Shown: positions 24,813 to 36,960 of the stretch, piece after piece
Numbering within the stretch: position 1 is the first letter of the stretch
Layout of the letters: each line of letters opens with the position of its first letter
Source: Allolobophora icterica
Taxonomy: Eukaryota; Annelida; Clitellata; Crassiclitellata; Lumbricidae
Direction of reading: 5' to 3'
Assembly (NCBI GenBank): GCA_963556255.1
Contig: OY744604.1
Span: forward strand, 23,385,736 to 23,449,735
Length of the DNA stretch: 64,000 nt
Position numbers and translations under genes: made by a program
The notes under the pieces: generated by a model
The model's input: the letters and a program-made list of their open reading frames with translations, nothing else
The model's database searches: none
What the model was told of the DNA's origin: nothing

Positions 24813-25102
24813 ATATAAATATCTTCATTATTTTCAAACTTACAGACCCAGTAAGATTACATTGAAACATGAAAGTACAATCAAGATCTTAATTAGACAC
24901 ACGGTTTGGCAGCCATGCAAGGCGCCGTCGTAGAGTGTGGTTACGGGAATCGATACGCGAACCTAATGCTCTCCTGGCCATGAGTGTTACCATTACTCTA
25001 TCCTCCTCCACAACTTGTAATAATGATACCAAGTAATATTAATAAGAAGTTCTGGATGAAGATACGATCTCAGTGAGAAATAATATAACATTTAAAAAAT
25101 AA
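24813..25102. other. Spacer 3' of pseudogene B
   Basis: No recognised gene or repeat. Confidence 0.4.
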
Positions 25103-25952
25103 TTAAAAGTCAAATATCAAAATTCGTCCATCAGAGTTCAATTCGTTGTCAGCCACAGTCGATCATTTGACTCATCCAGCAGAATTCTAGATGGATATCG
25201 TAAACCGTGCTTTGGTTTTTTCGAGAGAATTTCTGTCTTATAGTCCAAATCTGAATCCAGCAACAAAACTCTCGACTCTTCCATCGATCAACAACCATCA
25301 CGAATCCATTTTTATCAACGGACAAATGGACTGGAAGATTCATTTCTCCAATGCAAGACACGTTTTCCCCACTGAAGGTCTTGTTGAGTTTTCCAACGGC
25401 ATCTACTAAACACACTCTATGCAGATCATCACCATACCGGCCATGACTTACATGAAATGACCATTGGTAAGTTTTATAGCATGCCTTGGGTGACAAATAC
25501 CTGACAGATCTATTTCACGAATTATTTGTCCATCTGGAGAATATTCGTTTAATTTATTTTTATTAAAAACAGTTAAAATAACATTCAGTTCATCTGTAAT
25601 TGACAGACCATATCCGTCATCGTCTCTTATTAATTTTCAATTTGGAGAAACTCTTAAGATGTCACTCGACTGACCATCGCCTTTGAGATCTAAGATATAG
25701 AGACATTTATTTTTGCTTGCAGGATTCCATGTCCACTGAGTGAATTAATTCCTTCAATTTCCATCGACGACTGAAATTTAATTTTATCGAATCGTAAGCT
25801 TCAACTTCTGAACTCTTTTCACTTAGCCTAAAATAAACAATTCCTTGTGGCCTACAAGACTGTCAGTCCACAGATCACTTTACTTTTCTCTTCTGCATCG
25901 TTTGTTCTAATTGTCTTTACTAAAACTGGATCCGATTTGTATCGAAGTTTTG
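25103..25952 (-). pseudogene. TRIM-NHL paralog B: NHL propeller exon, degenerate
   Basis: On the minus strand TTTCTCTTTCAG precedes AKLRYKSDPVLVKTIRT, the usual start of the last exon. The propeller repeats can be followed to the final GRILIFDF and stop at 25103, so the exon is nearly full length (850 nt). It has several frameshifts and internal stops: for example, TGA replaces a glycine-lysine position in FPNGKLI-like blade text, and a base is missing in FVVSHG. Only 25149..25496 stays open for long. It belongs with exon 1 at 29841..30986 and the coiled-coil exon at 26274..26378. Confidence 0.87.
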
Positions 25953-26273
25953 CTGAAAGAGAAACAGAAACTGTTGACTATTATTCAAATAATGTGTATA
26001 TTTTCCTAAATCATTGTCACATGCTACAATCTGCGGGAATTAGAATCAAGCAGACAATCGCGATAGCGATGATAAAAGCAATGAAAAACACAAATACAGG
26101 CACATATTAAAGAGACAGAAAATTGGAAATGCATCGACACATACAAATATAAAAGGCACGTAGACATTGGAACACAGAGGAAAAGACGTAGAGTTCGTCA
26201 GGTGCATTGTCAAGGCAATCGATTAACTAATGTGCCAAAAAATTATGCAGAACTTTGGGACCTGACACCATAC
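25953..26273 (-). other. Paralog B intron before the NHL exon
   Basis: Its complement resembles the introns preceding the NHL exons of the other copies. Nothing else is seen. Confidence 0.5.
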
Positions 26274-26378
26274 CGAGTAATCTTTTCTTTTCTTCTGTTT
26301 GCATGATAATGAGCTGCTCCCTCTCGTTTTGCTCATGTTTCAGTTTCTCTTCAAGGTTCAAAGTCTTCTTTCTGCAAT
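26274..26378 (-). pseudogene. TRIM-NHL paralog B: short coiled-coil exon
   Basis: Minus strand: TTGTGATAG then a 105-nt phase-1/phase-1 exon encoding CRKKTLNLEEKLKHEQNERE and on to TEEKKRLL, ended by CTCG/GTATGG. It aligns with the 99-nt exon of gene A (LNLEEKLK against VNLEEKLK). The exon itself is open, but exon 1 and the NHL exon of this copy are broken. Confidence 0.75.
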
Positions 26379-26639
26379 CTATCACAACAGCATTCACTGA
26401 TTTCATACCTGTCGAATAAATTTTTAAAGTAATCACTTGATATGTACTTTACTGCTCTAATTATTTGGGTTCTGACCGAAGCACAACAGGCAAAAATAAG
26501 TGCTTGCGGACTTAATTTGATATAAAATCTGTGAATAACCAGATCTCTCTGGGGTGGCGTTGTATGGTACTGTAAGAACGTTTTGGAGTAGCATTGCATT
26601 ATATCACGTGGTCATGTATAAATCAGACACTAATCAGCT
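26379..26639. other. Paralog B intron
   Basis: No recognised feature. Confidence 0.4.
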
Positions 26640-26830
26640 CCTAAGTATTTTTTTCCGAATCCTGAGGGATCACTGACACCTCAGGTAAAAAATCAGACAT
26701 TATGAAACTGTTTATAATATTGCATCTGTTTTTGATCCTCTGATACTGTGCCTTGTGCTACTTTTCGCCACTGTATGTATTATTGCTGTGAAGTATGAGC
26801 GTTTGTCTCATGCTAATTAAAGACTACTTA
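26640..26830 (+). mobile_element. Non-LTR element 3' ends
   Basis: 26665..26690 is a hairpin, CCTGAGG-11 nt-CCTCAGG followed by TAAAAAA, matching those at 24725 and 47513. 26700..26845 ends AATTAAAGACTACTTACCTACTTACTT, which looks like a LINE 3' end with a tetranucleotide tail. No coding part remains. Confidence 0.45.
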
Positions 26831-26882
26831 CCTACTTACTTACACTTGTATATATTGGAGCCTTATACGTAATATAATTCAA

Positions 26883-28612
26883 TTGGGTGAGAGGGATCCT
26901 CCCCTGGAGTTTCTTAAAAATGGCGATGCAGTGATTGATGACCCTCTGAGTATAGCCAATGCCTTTAATAATTATTTTGCAAGTATTGCTCAAACATTAG
27001 CTGACCAGATTCCGCCGTCTCAAAAGTCTTATTCTGATTTTCTATGTCCTCCTATGATGAAATCTTTTGGGGTTATTCCCATTTCCTCGGAGGAAATATT
27101 GCAGATTGGTGCATCAATGCGACTGACTCACTCCACAGGATATGATAATATCGACCCGACACTAGCTGCGACCAGTCTGCCGCTGCTGTCTTCAATTCTA
27201 TCTGAAATTATAAACTGTTCACTTAACTCGGGAATAGTACCACAGGCCATTAAAATTGCTAAAATTATCCCAATTTTTAAAAAAGGTAATAGAAATGAGG
27301 TGTCAAACTATAGACCGATTTCAATTTTGCCATACTTTGCAAAGTTTTATGAAAAATCAGTGGCAAATAGACTCCTCGCTTACCTAAATAAAATGAACAT
27401 TATCCTCCCCAATCAGTATGGGTTTCAACCTGAGCAATCCCCCTCCCTGGCGCTTATAGACTTATATGATAAAATATCTCAAACAATAGATAATAATGAA
27501 TACTCTATTGGCATATTCCTGGATCTCTCCAAGGCTTTCGATACTGTAGATCATACCATACTGCTTCACAAACTTGCCAATTATGGAATTAGAGGTGTCC
27601 AACTTGAATGGTTTACTTGCTACTTAAATAACAGGTCACAGTTTGTTTTTTGCAATGGTGCAGCATCGGATAAGAAAAAAATTAAGTTTGGTGTGCACAG
27701 GGTTCCAACCTTGGACCTCTACTTTTCCTTTTATATATTAACGATCTGCCGAATGCCTCGTCTACTCTATCATGTATACTTTTTGCTGATGATACTTCTC
27801 TGTTTCAATCAGATAAATCCTACTTAAATCTTATCTCTACTATTAACACTGAACTTCGATTAATTTCTGAGTGGTTCTTAGCGAACAAATTGTCGTTAAA
27901 TGTAGATAAAACGGCCTTTATGCTTTTTAAATCTCACAGGAAGTTAGGACCAGCCGAAAATTCTATTACGCTATCCATTAATGGTTGTAATATTAACCAA
28001 GTTAATAATACTAAGTTCCTGGGAGTGATAATTGATCATCACTTAACATGGGAGTTGCACATCAGGAGCATAGCAAATAAGGTAGCAAAAAACACTGGTA
28101 TAATTTATCGTGCCTCCAATAAGCTCCCACCAAAAATAAGAATTCAATTATATTATTCACTTATCTACCCCTACCTCTCCTACTGTTGCATGGTATGGGC
28201 CTCCACCTATGCTTCGAGACTTCATAAACTCTGGTTGCTCCAAAAAAGAGCTATGCGTACTATCAGTGGTGCCCCATGGGGCTCGCATACGGATCCTATA
28301 TTCATTAGTAATAAAGTATTAAAAATCGACCAAATAAGAAACTATCAAATTGCTCTATTTATGTTTAAATTCACCAGAAATATTCTGCCACCTAAACTTC
28401 TAAAAGATTTTAGTAAAGGCTCTGACATCCATTCTCATGATACGAGGGGTGCGGCTAAGTTCAGACAAGAGTTTGCACGTACGAACACAAGAATGTTCTC
28501 GATCAAAATTGCAGGTCCTAAACTCTGGAATACCCTTCCCCCGATGCTTCAGCAAATGGGATCTCTGTTAAGCTTCAAAAAATCACTGCGTGACTTTCTC
28601 TTGATTTTGTAG
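26883..28612 (+). pseudogene. LINE reverse transcriptase, frameshifted
   Basis: The first frame (26883..27827) has NYRPISILP (finger motif) and SIGIFLDLSKAFDTVDH (motif A with the catalytic aspartate). Near 27690 the motif-B region is out of frame, consistent with a small deletion, and the FADD catalytic motif C (27782..27793) lies in another frame. A second frame (27890..28612) resumes with KLSLNVDKTAFMLF, TKFLGVIIDHHLTW, a YPYLSYCCMVW segment and the usual GPKLWNTLPP C-terminus. The order is that of Jockey/CR1-type LINEs. The protein would not be made whole. Compared with the other LINE pieces here it is the most complete. Confidence 0.88.
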
Positions 28613-28798
28613 TTTGGGCTTGACGGAATTAAGGTCTTGTGTCAATTGCCATTTGCTATTCCAGTAGCTTTGTAAAAAAATAGATATCCACCAGTTAAAT
28701 TGGTTTTGTCTGTTGTGTCTGTTCTAGTTCTACTTTTTGTATTATTATCGTCTCCCAAGTAACTAGGATCATAGCTTATTGGACTGTGTCCCCGACTG

Positions 28799-29016
<218 letters not shown>

Positions 29017-29312
29017 ATGTTTGTATGTAGTTTACATTTGGTTTCTGTTTTTTGGTTTCTCTGCCCAAGGTTTTGGCAGTTTAGTTAAGAACTCTACTTA
29101 ATTCGTTGTATTGATCTGTTAGTTAAGGTTCAGGTTGGTTTCTGTTTTGCGCCATCGTATTTGAGTTCTGTGAATGGGTGTCCCTGCTCGCGGGAGCTTG
29201 CTCCCTTTTGGGCCATTCCCTTGCTAACCAGCTTGCTATGTTTCTGTTTGTATAAAAAAAATTTTGATTTTGGTGGCAATAAACGAGTTTCGTATCGTAT
29301 CGTATAAATTAT

Positions 29313-29313
29313 A

Positions 29314-29349
<36 letters not shown>

Positions 29350-29455
29350 TGTATGTATGTATGTATGTATGTATGTATGTATGTATGTATGTATGTATGT
29401 ATGTATCATAATATCCCTTCGCGATATTATGATATCGCAAAGGGATAGGCGCCTT
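29313..29455. repeat. (AT)n, (ATGT)n and a hairpin
   Basis: An ATGT run of about 86 bp (29321..29406) directly follows the LINE tail. It is followed by an inverted repeat, TATCCCTTCGCGATAT and ATATCGCAAAGGGATA, with one mismatch. Confidence 0.85.
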
Positions 29456-29840
29456 ACACTGCTCCGGCAAAATCAATAACCATTATTGTATGCATACAAG
29501 TATGCATGTATTCATGAATGCAATTATGTAAGTCAGATGTAGGCATGTTTCTAATTTCTTTTCTTTCATTTGATCGAGCTCAGTTTAGTCGTGCAATTAA
29601 TTTACACAGCTTCTTGCGTGTAAATCTATAAAAAGTTACACCCATAACATTGGCTGCATATCGAACTATGAATGGAGCTTACATCTGGTGTATATTTCAC
29701 AAGGTATTACATTTAAATCAGCTCCTTGTTGATCCATCGTACCAACAAATATTGCACTCACTCAACGGATACTTTGACAACAACATAATATACCCGGTAC
29801 ATGATGACTTTTCAGGATATAAAGAAAAGAAACCGTTTAC
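29456..29840. other. Paralog B intron 1 sequence
   Basis: No recognised feature. The minus-strand donor of paralog B exon 1 lies at 29839..29840. Confidence 0.45.
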
Positions 29841-30986
29841 CTTCAATTTCACCAATCAAGTTGTTACAGCTTTCCTCTAGAAACCCTTCGAGTTCTGATT
29901 TTCTTAAGCGGAAATTGATGGATTGAATTTCTCTTACCATCATAGGTTGGCATTGTTGTTGCAACTCCATTGCTCTAGCAGATAAGTCCAAAAATGCGCA
30001 ACAGATGTCACTAGCTGATCCTTTAGCCATTATCTTCTGACAATAAGAATTGTAGGTTTCTAAACTGGATAAATATGTATCAACATCATCTGTTGCCATT
30101 TAGATTTCCTTCAGTTTGCTTTGTTTCATGAAACACAGACCTTGCTGAAGAGAATCCTCGTGCTTGTCGATCAACTGTTTCAGTTCATCTTTTCTGTTTG
30201 TTACTTCAAATTTTAAGTTTTCCACCCTCTCCTGTGTAGCTTCCTTCATCTTTTGGAATTCTGCTTTTTTCACTTCAGCTTGAACGATGCATTCATTCAG
30301 TGCTTCTGTGTTGTTTTGTATTTTCTTCCTAAATTCATCCAAACGTTTGTCAACGTGACAGTCATCGTGATTTTTATGTTCCTCGATGAAGCAGATGGCG
30401 CATACAACTATTTTGCAATCAACGCAATATATATCCAGAACCTTTTGTCGATGCAGTTCACAAACACTTGGTGCTAGATCGGTCATCGAATTTTGAGCAC
30501 CCTCATGTTCATTCATTGGTATCAATTTATGATTCTTTGTCAATTTAAATTTTCTATGTTGTCTGCTGCATTCCTGGCAAAACTTCTGGTTGCAATCAAC
30601 ACAGTATGTGTCAGCTGCAGGACTGTCTTTACCTAATTCTTCTTCATTTTCCTCTAAACATGCATCGCATAGAGAGATCTTGAAGAGACAGACTGGTCTG
30701 AAACATTTGCGACTTGTACCAACTTCTCAATGAAGAAATTTTTCGGCAGTCCATGAAACCCTTCTGGAGGAATCTTGAACTGTCGCCTACAGATTGGGCA
30801 CGGCATTTCATCGCCGGGTCCTTTGTTTGTTTTAAGCCCATTTTCTTGGAGGCATTTCTTGCAGAATGTATGAATGCATGGCAATGCTTTTGGATCGGTG
30901 TAGATATCGGTGCATATACAACATGTAGTTATATCGCAGAGTTCTTGCTTCTTAACATCACAATTGTCTAAATCCTTTGCAGCCAT
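29841..30986 (-). pseudogene. TRIM-NHL paralog B: exon 1, broken
   Basis: Minus strand from the ATG at 30986 (MAAKDLDNCDVKKQELCDIT). The RING is complete with all eight ligands. Between the RING and B-box 1 a 2-nt insertion near 30670 shifts the frame, so the exon is 1,146 nt against 1,144 nt in gene A. B-boxes 1 and 2 and the coiled coil continue in the shifted frame to a nonsense codon TAA (30100..30102), where A and C have CAA. The last 95 codons are again readable, and the exon ends with the shared phase-1 donor GAAG/GTAAAC. With a broken NHL exon as well, this copy is a pseudogene. Confidence 0.9.
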
Positions 30987-31340
30987 GTTTAAATCAACTC
31001 AGCACTTTCGATTTCACTATTGATGTAGTCTTATTGTGTTCTTCAACAGTACATTTAGTAGACTTAAAGGTCTTATACCTGCGAACAGGAATTTCGACCG
31101 GATAAAATAACGAAATCCTACAAATTATTGTCTACTTGAACGCAGCTGTATGCTGCAAACGGTCTCTGTTAAACGAGGCAGCTTCAGTCAACAAAATTAA
31201 AGTGTTAATATTTACTGTAGGCAGAGGTTGATAGACTGAACGTAATTTTAACTCTTGTTATGCGCCGAGTCACTTATTAAAGATCAACGTCATATGTTCT
31301 TTGTACTTTGCACCTACTTCTGTTAACATGCATAACAGGT
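30987..31340 (-). promoter_or_regulatory. Upstream region of pseudogene B, shared with A and C
   Basis: The reverse complement aligns with the regions before genes A and C: GTTAACAGAAGTAGGTGCAAAGTAC, GTGACTCGGCGCATA, ACGTTCAGTCTATCAA and GAAATCGAAAGTGCT next to the start. This shows the duplicated unit included the promoter. Confidence 0.55.
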
Positions 31341-31496
31341 AAATATCATGTAGCGTAAGATTATGCAGACATCCAAACTGCTGTCTGTTATTGGAAAATA
31401 TTAAATATTATACAGTCAGATAAAGAGCTTAAGTTAATTAATTTTAAGGACGTTGGAACTGCTTGATTTCTTTCTTCTCTCAGACGTGCTGTTGTT

Positions 31497-31662
31497 CAGG
31501 GGCGTCTATCCCCGAATAAGTCATTGGAGCAACGTCCCTTTCCCCCTCTTCTTCCCCCCACCCCGTTCCTTCCCCCTAAAATGGTGGCACACACTGACAG
31601 ACCTCCCCCTATTTCTTGGATGGAGCATTTGCTCCAAGGTTTCTATGGTGTAGACGCCCCTG
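31497..31662 (+). mobile_element. hAT-type MITE family M, copy 2
   Basis: 166 bp, CAGGGGCGTC..GACGCCCCTG, flanked by CTGTTGTT at 31489..31496 and 31663..31670. It is highly similar to copy 1 in the same orientation. Confidence 0.9.
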
Positions 31663-32099
31663 CTGTTGTTCCAAGGAGATCTGTTCTCTGTCCCTTTTCA
31701 ATTGCACTCTTCGCCTTGCCAATCAGATGCTTAGATTTAACTGCTCAAACAACAAATGAAAGATGGAATAAGTGCCTCTCTTCAGTGTTACAACACATAT
31801 CGGGTGGTGGTGCTTTTATTTCTCTACAAATTTCTTAATGCAAATGTTATGTATTGTAACTAAATCTCCAAAATTAATCATCGCCATGCAAAACCACATC
31901 AGGGAGATCAGCTGAAACGCCGGCGCTATATTAAAGCAAGTCCGCAATAGCCAGGCTGTTTGATCCGTTCCGGTGCCAGGGCAGAATCCAGGAAGGTCAA
32001 GCCGAGAAGGCAACATGGTACTAAGGTGGAAATAGTTGATGTTGGTGGTGGTGTGGTGGCGCAGGAGTTTAATCATGATAGGTTAGCTTGAAACCTGCG
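31663..32099. other. No gene recognised
   Basis: From about 31880 the sequence may be degenerate LINE body leading into the LINE 3' end that follows, but I cannot align it convincingly. Confidence 0.35.
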
Positions 32100-32255
32100 C
32101 TTGCTGCCACTGTTAAACTCGCCTGCTTTTTCTAAGTCCCTCAAGTCTCATTTCTTCAGCTGTGGCTGAGGTGGGAGCGCCTCTGAGTAGGTATCAGGTA
32201 TCTTGAAGAGGCGCTATATCGAGTCCTTAGAATGAATGAATGAATGAATGAATAA
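32100..32255 (+). mobile_element. LINE 3' end (tetranucleotide-tail family)
   Basis: SLKSHFFSCG, GSASE and CTTGAAGAGGCGCTATATCGAG followed by (AATG)n match the 3' ends at 12202, 19027 (minus) and 35747 (minus). Confidence 0.75.
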
Positions 32256-32714
32256 ATGAAGAATTCGGTTTCCAGTCGTGAGTGGAAAGCTGCAGAGTAG
32301 AGTTCAAGCGGTCTACTCAATTGGATCATTTAGAATTGAGAATAAATTTAAACTTACCTGCTTAACCTATGAGGTCCTTAGAAAGAACACCTGTACCTAC
32401 CTTCAAGTTGACGGTAGGTATAAATGTTCTTCAACCACTAGGCTCTGTTTCATTACCAACCTAGTCTCGAACACTAATTTCTGCTTATAATCCCTCCTCG
32501 CTGTCTGCGATCTTCTGACAGACCTAAGGGTCTCTTTGGCTGAGCCACGATACAGAACTGGCACGGGCTCACGTAGGCTACATTCCGTGTTGCTGCCTCG
32601 ACGAATGCAATGTAGTGACAATGATTCTTCGATGCTCAGACTCTTCTTATTCCTTCTAGAAACGTCTCAAAACTCATTATTTCTTACTGACTTTTAAACA
32701 GCTGTATGTCCAAC
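32256..32714. other. No gene recognised
   Basis: Weak LINE-like text (FRIENKFKLTCLTYEVLRKN, 32330..32390) on the plus strand, without a clear alignment. Confidence 0.35.
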
Positions 32715-33968
32715 CAGTGGCGTACGGAGCTGAAATGCCGCCCGGGGCGAGGGCCTAAAATGCCGCCCTTGGCCACTTAATTTCGATTTGCTATTTTCTC
32801 TATTTTGTAAGATATTGCATAATGGTCGTATTGCATATACACTTTTATTTTATACAGGTTATATCCTTTCTGAGGTTTTTCAATTTTCACTGTAGGCCTA
32901 TTTTGTAAGTAGGGGCCTATCCGTTTTAGTTATACATTTCAACTTACTGAAATCTATTTTATTAGATAATAAAACATTTTATTGCATGACTTGTGATTCT
33001 CGCTTTCTCGTTTCGATGTGTACAGTACAGCACATACATGTATACTGTAACATACATATAATCTCTTATGTAGTTTCCCCGATCTGTGTGTCCTACGATA
33101 AACGCTCCTGGAATGTAGCGCCCATCCCTTCGTGGCTGCAGTGGAATGTATGGAATGTCTAACCATGCCTCTGTAGGCACGTTGGCCAACGGCCTCTGAG
33201 GCCAACGTAATATCACACGGGAACCCGAAATTGGCCCGGCCAGCGAAGACTCGGTACTCGGCAGATAGACAGACTAACGGATGGATAGAAATTGGTCAAT
33301 CGCGTCTCGTTCATTGTGCACCTTAAATAAGTATTAATCAGTTCTAGTTTTGAAGAACTTCGCTCGCAGGAGTAACCGAGATTTTAAAGTAACTTAATAG
33401 CCTACTATTACTAACTCTGTTGAAAGGATAAGTGTTAATTTCAAACGACAAAATCATGCAGTCAGTTTCTGTCAAAACCAGACCAATTTTAAAATTAATT
33501 TTAAAAAAGGACTAAACTAAGTGGTGAAAGGCTGTTTTGGTGATAATGATAGTTTGTGATTAAATTATATTCTAAGTCGTTAATTCGTTCAGATACACAT
33601 ATATACATATTATATAGGCATATTATTATGATTATGAAGGGCGGCATTACAAGAATATGCTTTAAAATAGACTGTGCTCTATGTAGTCTTTTACTCTGTT
33701 TACAGCTTAGGCCTACTATAGAAATGCAATTCCGCCTCCTTTTCTTCAATGTTAGTATTTAACGTAGACATCTGAGCGTGATGCCGCCCCGACTTGACCA
33801 AAGTGACGGTTACTTTCTTTCCTTCTTTCCTTTCTTTCTTTCTCTTCCAATTTTTAATTTTTTTCCAAAATTCACTCTTTTTATTTGTCTTCAACCCTAT
33901 TTTGCCGCCCCTGCAAAAGTGCCGCCCGGGGCGACTCGCCCCCTCTGCCCCCCTACCGTACGCCACTG
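32715..33968. mobile_element. hAT-type DNA transposon, noncoding
   Basis: CAGTGGCGTACGG at the left and its complement CCGTACGCCACTG at the right, flanked by TGTCCAAC at 32707..32714 and 33969..33976. Near both ends is a GCCGCCCGGGGCGA block, directly repeated rather than inverted. No transposase frame is visible in 1,254 bp. Confidence 0.88.
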
Positions 33969-34212
33969 TGTCCAACTGATCATCTGGCGACAATTTATTT
34001 TTCTTGGGTTTGTGCTGCCAACACTGCAGAAGCTAAAAATCAAGTTAAATGTAGTGCCACTTACACTGACTAAACCTCTTCTTGGGGTGCATTGTTGACG
34101 GGAATCAAAAGCAATTTGGGTGGCATAATATTATGACGACAGTAGCAGTACCGGTAGTTTGTCATCCAAAGTTCAAACTCAATTGGACTGAAAACGTGGA
34201 ATTTAAAGTCAG
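33969..34212. other. No recognised feature
   Basis: Spacer between two hAT-derived segments. Confidence 0.4.
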
Positions 34213-34600
34213 ATGTGCTCCATGCTTCTGCAGAAAGCAATAAAGAACGTGCATGATGAAAATAACGCTACTGAGAGTACTTCTGCTCACAGTGACAAAG
34301 CTGTGACATCCAATTCATCTTGTAACAGTGATAGCCATTACGATAATTTATCAACTATGCAGGAAGAGGATCCTCATTTGAAGTATCTGAATGATACGTC
34401 ACGTGAACTACAAATGCTTGACAATCATCCACGAATCGAGTCAGTGTTTCAATTATTTTCAATTAATAAACCCAGTGCTCCAGTAGAGAGACTATTTCAG
34501 TAATGCAGCACCATTTCTCACCAAGAAAAGGAATCGTTTATCTCGAAGAAACTTTTAAAAAGCTGCTCTTACTCAAAGTTAACAAGAACTACTAACGAAA
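34213..34600 (+). pseudogene. hAT transposase C-terminal (dimerisation) remnant
   Basis: NHPRIESVFQLFSINKPSAPVERLF then, one frame away, AAPFLTKKRNRLSR and KLLLLKVN. This is the shape of the hAT dimerisation domain near the transposase C-terminus (N-x-x-L/P-S-S-A-x-V-E-R-L-F..RNRL..). A stop and frameshift fall between the two halves. It does not lie within the adjacent hAT element at 32715..33968. Confidence 0.75.
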
Positions 34601-34959
34601 CGCTACTACAATAGAAACTTTCAAGCTTTCTCAATAATTGTATGTAACTAACACTAGATAATAACCGTTTTTAAATAGTCATGGGGTATTTGCAACAGTC
34701 CACAACTATTTACTATTTTTAAAACTATTTCAATAGTTTTCTACACGTACTATTTACTATTCTATTTAAATAGTCGGTCTGACTATTTACCCAAACACTA
34801 TGGCTGAAACTAATTTGATTTCAATAGGCGTATTTATTAAAATGACTCTAATCACTCCGTTCGCCTCGTTCCTCTTCCTCTTCTCCACCCTTACATCACA
34901 CGTTAAATGTATTGTAGGCCTCTTGTCCACAGAATATTTTTCTTTTCATTATTCATTAG
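34601..34959. other. AT-rich spacer with ACTATTTAAATAGT-like motifs
   Basis: Several copies of CTATTT / AAATAG in both orientations between 34670 and 34795. No gene. Confidence 0.4.
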
Positions 34960-35200
34960 TGACTTTCGTTAGCTTCTTCAATGATTTTCTGTTAGAGACG
35001 GCAATTTCATGTCGACAATAGAATTATTTTCTCTGATTTCTGGCTTCAACAGGAACAGTTCTTACATTGAATTTCAAACTTGTAAAAATTTCTACTCTTT
35101 CCAAAGGACATTATCGGTGATTTTCCGTGTGAAATGACAATTTCGTGTCGATAATTCTATTAGGCTATTGCTCGAAATGCGTTTAGGCTTAAACATCTAT
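34960..35200. repeat. Segmental repeat R, short copy
   Basis: AATGATTTTCTGTTAGAGACGGCAATTTC and GGTGATTTTCCGTGTGAAATGACAATTTC match the right part of repeat R (9360..9500, 23890..24030). It lies upstream of gene C, as copy 1 lies upstream of gene A. Confidence 0.6.
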
Positions 35201-35746
35201 CGATTCAATGCATGCATATAATTATATTATATGCCTTGCTTCTAAAGGAAAAGGCAGCATATAAATTTTAGAACTCAGACATGTAAATATAGTAATTTGG
35301 AAATACTACGACGCCCCGATGCCGTTATGAAGAACGTGAAAGCCACACCGCAACATCACGGCTGAAATAATTGTAATCTAACTATTTGGTATTGACTCCA
35401 TCGCCTTGACCGCGATGAAGGACCGTAAGACCTACGCCACAAACAGATATGCCAGCTGTGACCTTTGACATTTCCACCAACCAAGCGCATCAGAGTAAGA
35501 AATAGGCTCCCGGTATATCTCAAATCCCTATAAATCTATGTCAAGAAGACGGGCTAACTGTTGAATTATTTTGGCTCGAGTTGTTTCTTTAGGTGCTTTT
35601 AAAAAGCTTCGAATTCTCTTAAAGAAAGCTTTAATTTCACGGGTCTCTAAGGCACAGTTCGTTTCAATGATAACCGCAATAGTTAACTTTAAAAAATAAA
35701 CTCGCGAGAACCAGTATTATTAATTCATTCATTCATTCGAAGATTT
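35201..35746. other. No gene recognised; ends in (ATTC)n
   Basis: Nothing was seen apart from the tetranucleotide run at 35725..35745, which is the tail of the following minus-strand LINE. Confidence 0.45.
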
Positions 35747-36205
35747 ATATAGCGCCCCTTCAAGGGAACTACTCAGAGGCGCTCCCGACACCAGCACGCT
35801 CATAGAAGACAGTTTAAAGATTTGCAAGAAATAGGCCAGAGGTGACCCCAGGGCACATGCTCAGCTCTAAGGAAAGTCTATTCCAGACTATCGGGCCCAC
35901 CACTGAAAAAGCTCGACTTTGCATAGTCGTGGAACAAGCAAATCGAACTAAAAGTACCCCTTTTCCCGCTGAGCGGAGGGAACGTCGGCCTTGGCACCTG
36001 AAACTGTGCAGCAAAGCTCTCGAAGGTAAGCAGGGGCAGGGCCCTGACAACATCGCCATACTAAGGCAGCGATCCTATATTCTATGCATGCGCGTATAGG
36101 AAGCCAGTGAAGGACCTTCAGCATATATCTAGAGACTTGGCCGTGTTTAGGAATATGCCCAATGAGACGGGCTGCAGAGCGCAGAACTCGCTCTAGACAC
36201 ACTAT
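35747..36205 (-). mobile_element. LINE 3' end (tetranucleotide-tail family), minus strand
   Basis: The minus-strand frames read CLERVLRSAARLIGHIPKHG, VLHWLPIRACIEYRI and APAYLREL, then RAFSVVGPIVWNRLSLEL. The 3' tail CTTGAAGGGGCGCTATATAAATC ends in (GAAT)n. A frameshift lies in the middle. Confidence 0.85.
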
Positions 36206-36439
36206 GCGACTAGATAATATTTATATTCACAAACGTTGAAAAAAAGCAGGAGAAGCAACAACACAGGGAGTGTCAGGTTCGGATCCAAGATTAAAAATTG
36301 CAAGTACCCTGATAGTCTCAATGCACTGAAATAGTCTTTTCTTGTTTTGAATAACTATTCGGATCACCGTTTCTGCCTCCCATGGAAGGAGGGCTACAAC
36401 GAATTCCCCAACACGTGTTTTGTGTACTTGACTTATAAC
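36206..36439. other. No recognised feature
   Basis: Spacer between two LINE fragments. Confidence 0.4.
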
Positions 36440-36960
36440 TGCCTCCACTACCGATACTTAGGCCTACATTTCCACTCCGAGGCCGATTACAGCAGCTTCC
36501 TTTCCTTAACCTTAAACTACCCCAAAATTAACTCATCCAGAATTCACTCGTTAGAGCTGTCACCAGGACACCCAAGCATAATAGAAATCACTCCGATGAT
36601 TAAATCATTCCATTAGGTGAAAATCCCAGAGAGCATCCATTTCAAAGTCTATCGCCAACCTACAGCTTCACTCAATACCCCCAGCCCAAGTACCTTCGCG
36701 AACTATTCACCGTCACTGCCCGTACTCTGGCAGTGCCATTCCCAAGCCAGGAGAAAGGAGGAGGGCGACGCTAATCGCCTTTGTTTATTACACATTGTCG
36801 TTAAACAGCAACTAACATTCACTATAGGCCTACAGCCATTCCGTTCTACTCGATCATCCTCCTATCTCACGCTAGCCTATTGTCCCACAACGAGTCACCT
36901 CAAGTTCTCCAACCGATTAATGAACCACACTACTCGTCGACTCTAGAACGATCTCGCTTT
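36440..36960 (+). mobile_element. L2-like LINE fragment
   Basis: Pieces in several frames match the copy at 17947: SSRIHSLELSPGHPS region, KIPESIHFKVYRQP, then HLKFSNRLMNHTTRRL. A foreign 90-bp segment (about 36745..36835) interrupts it. Confidence 0.65.
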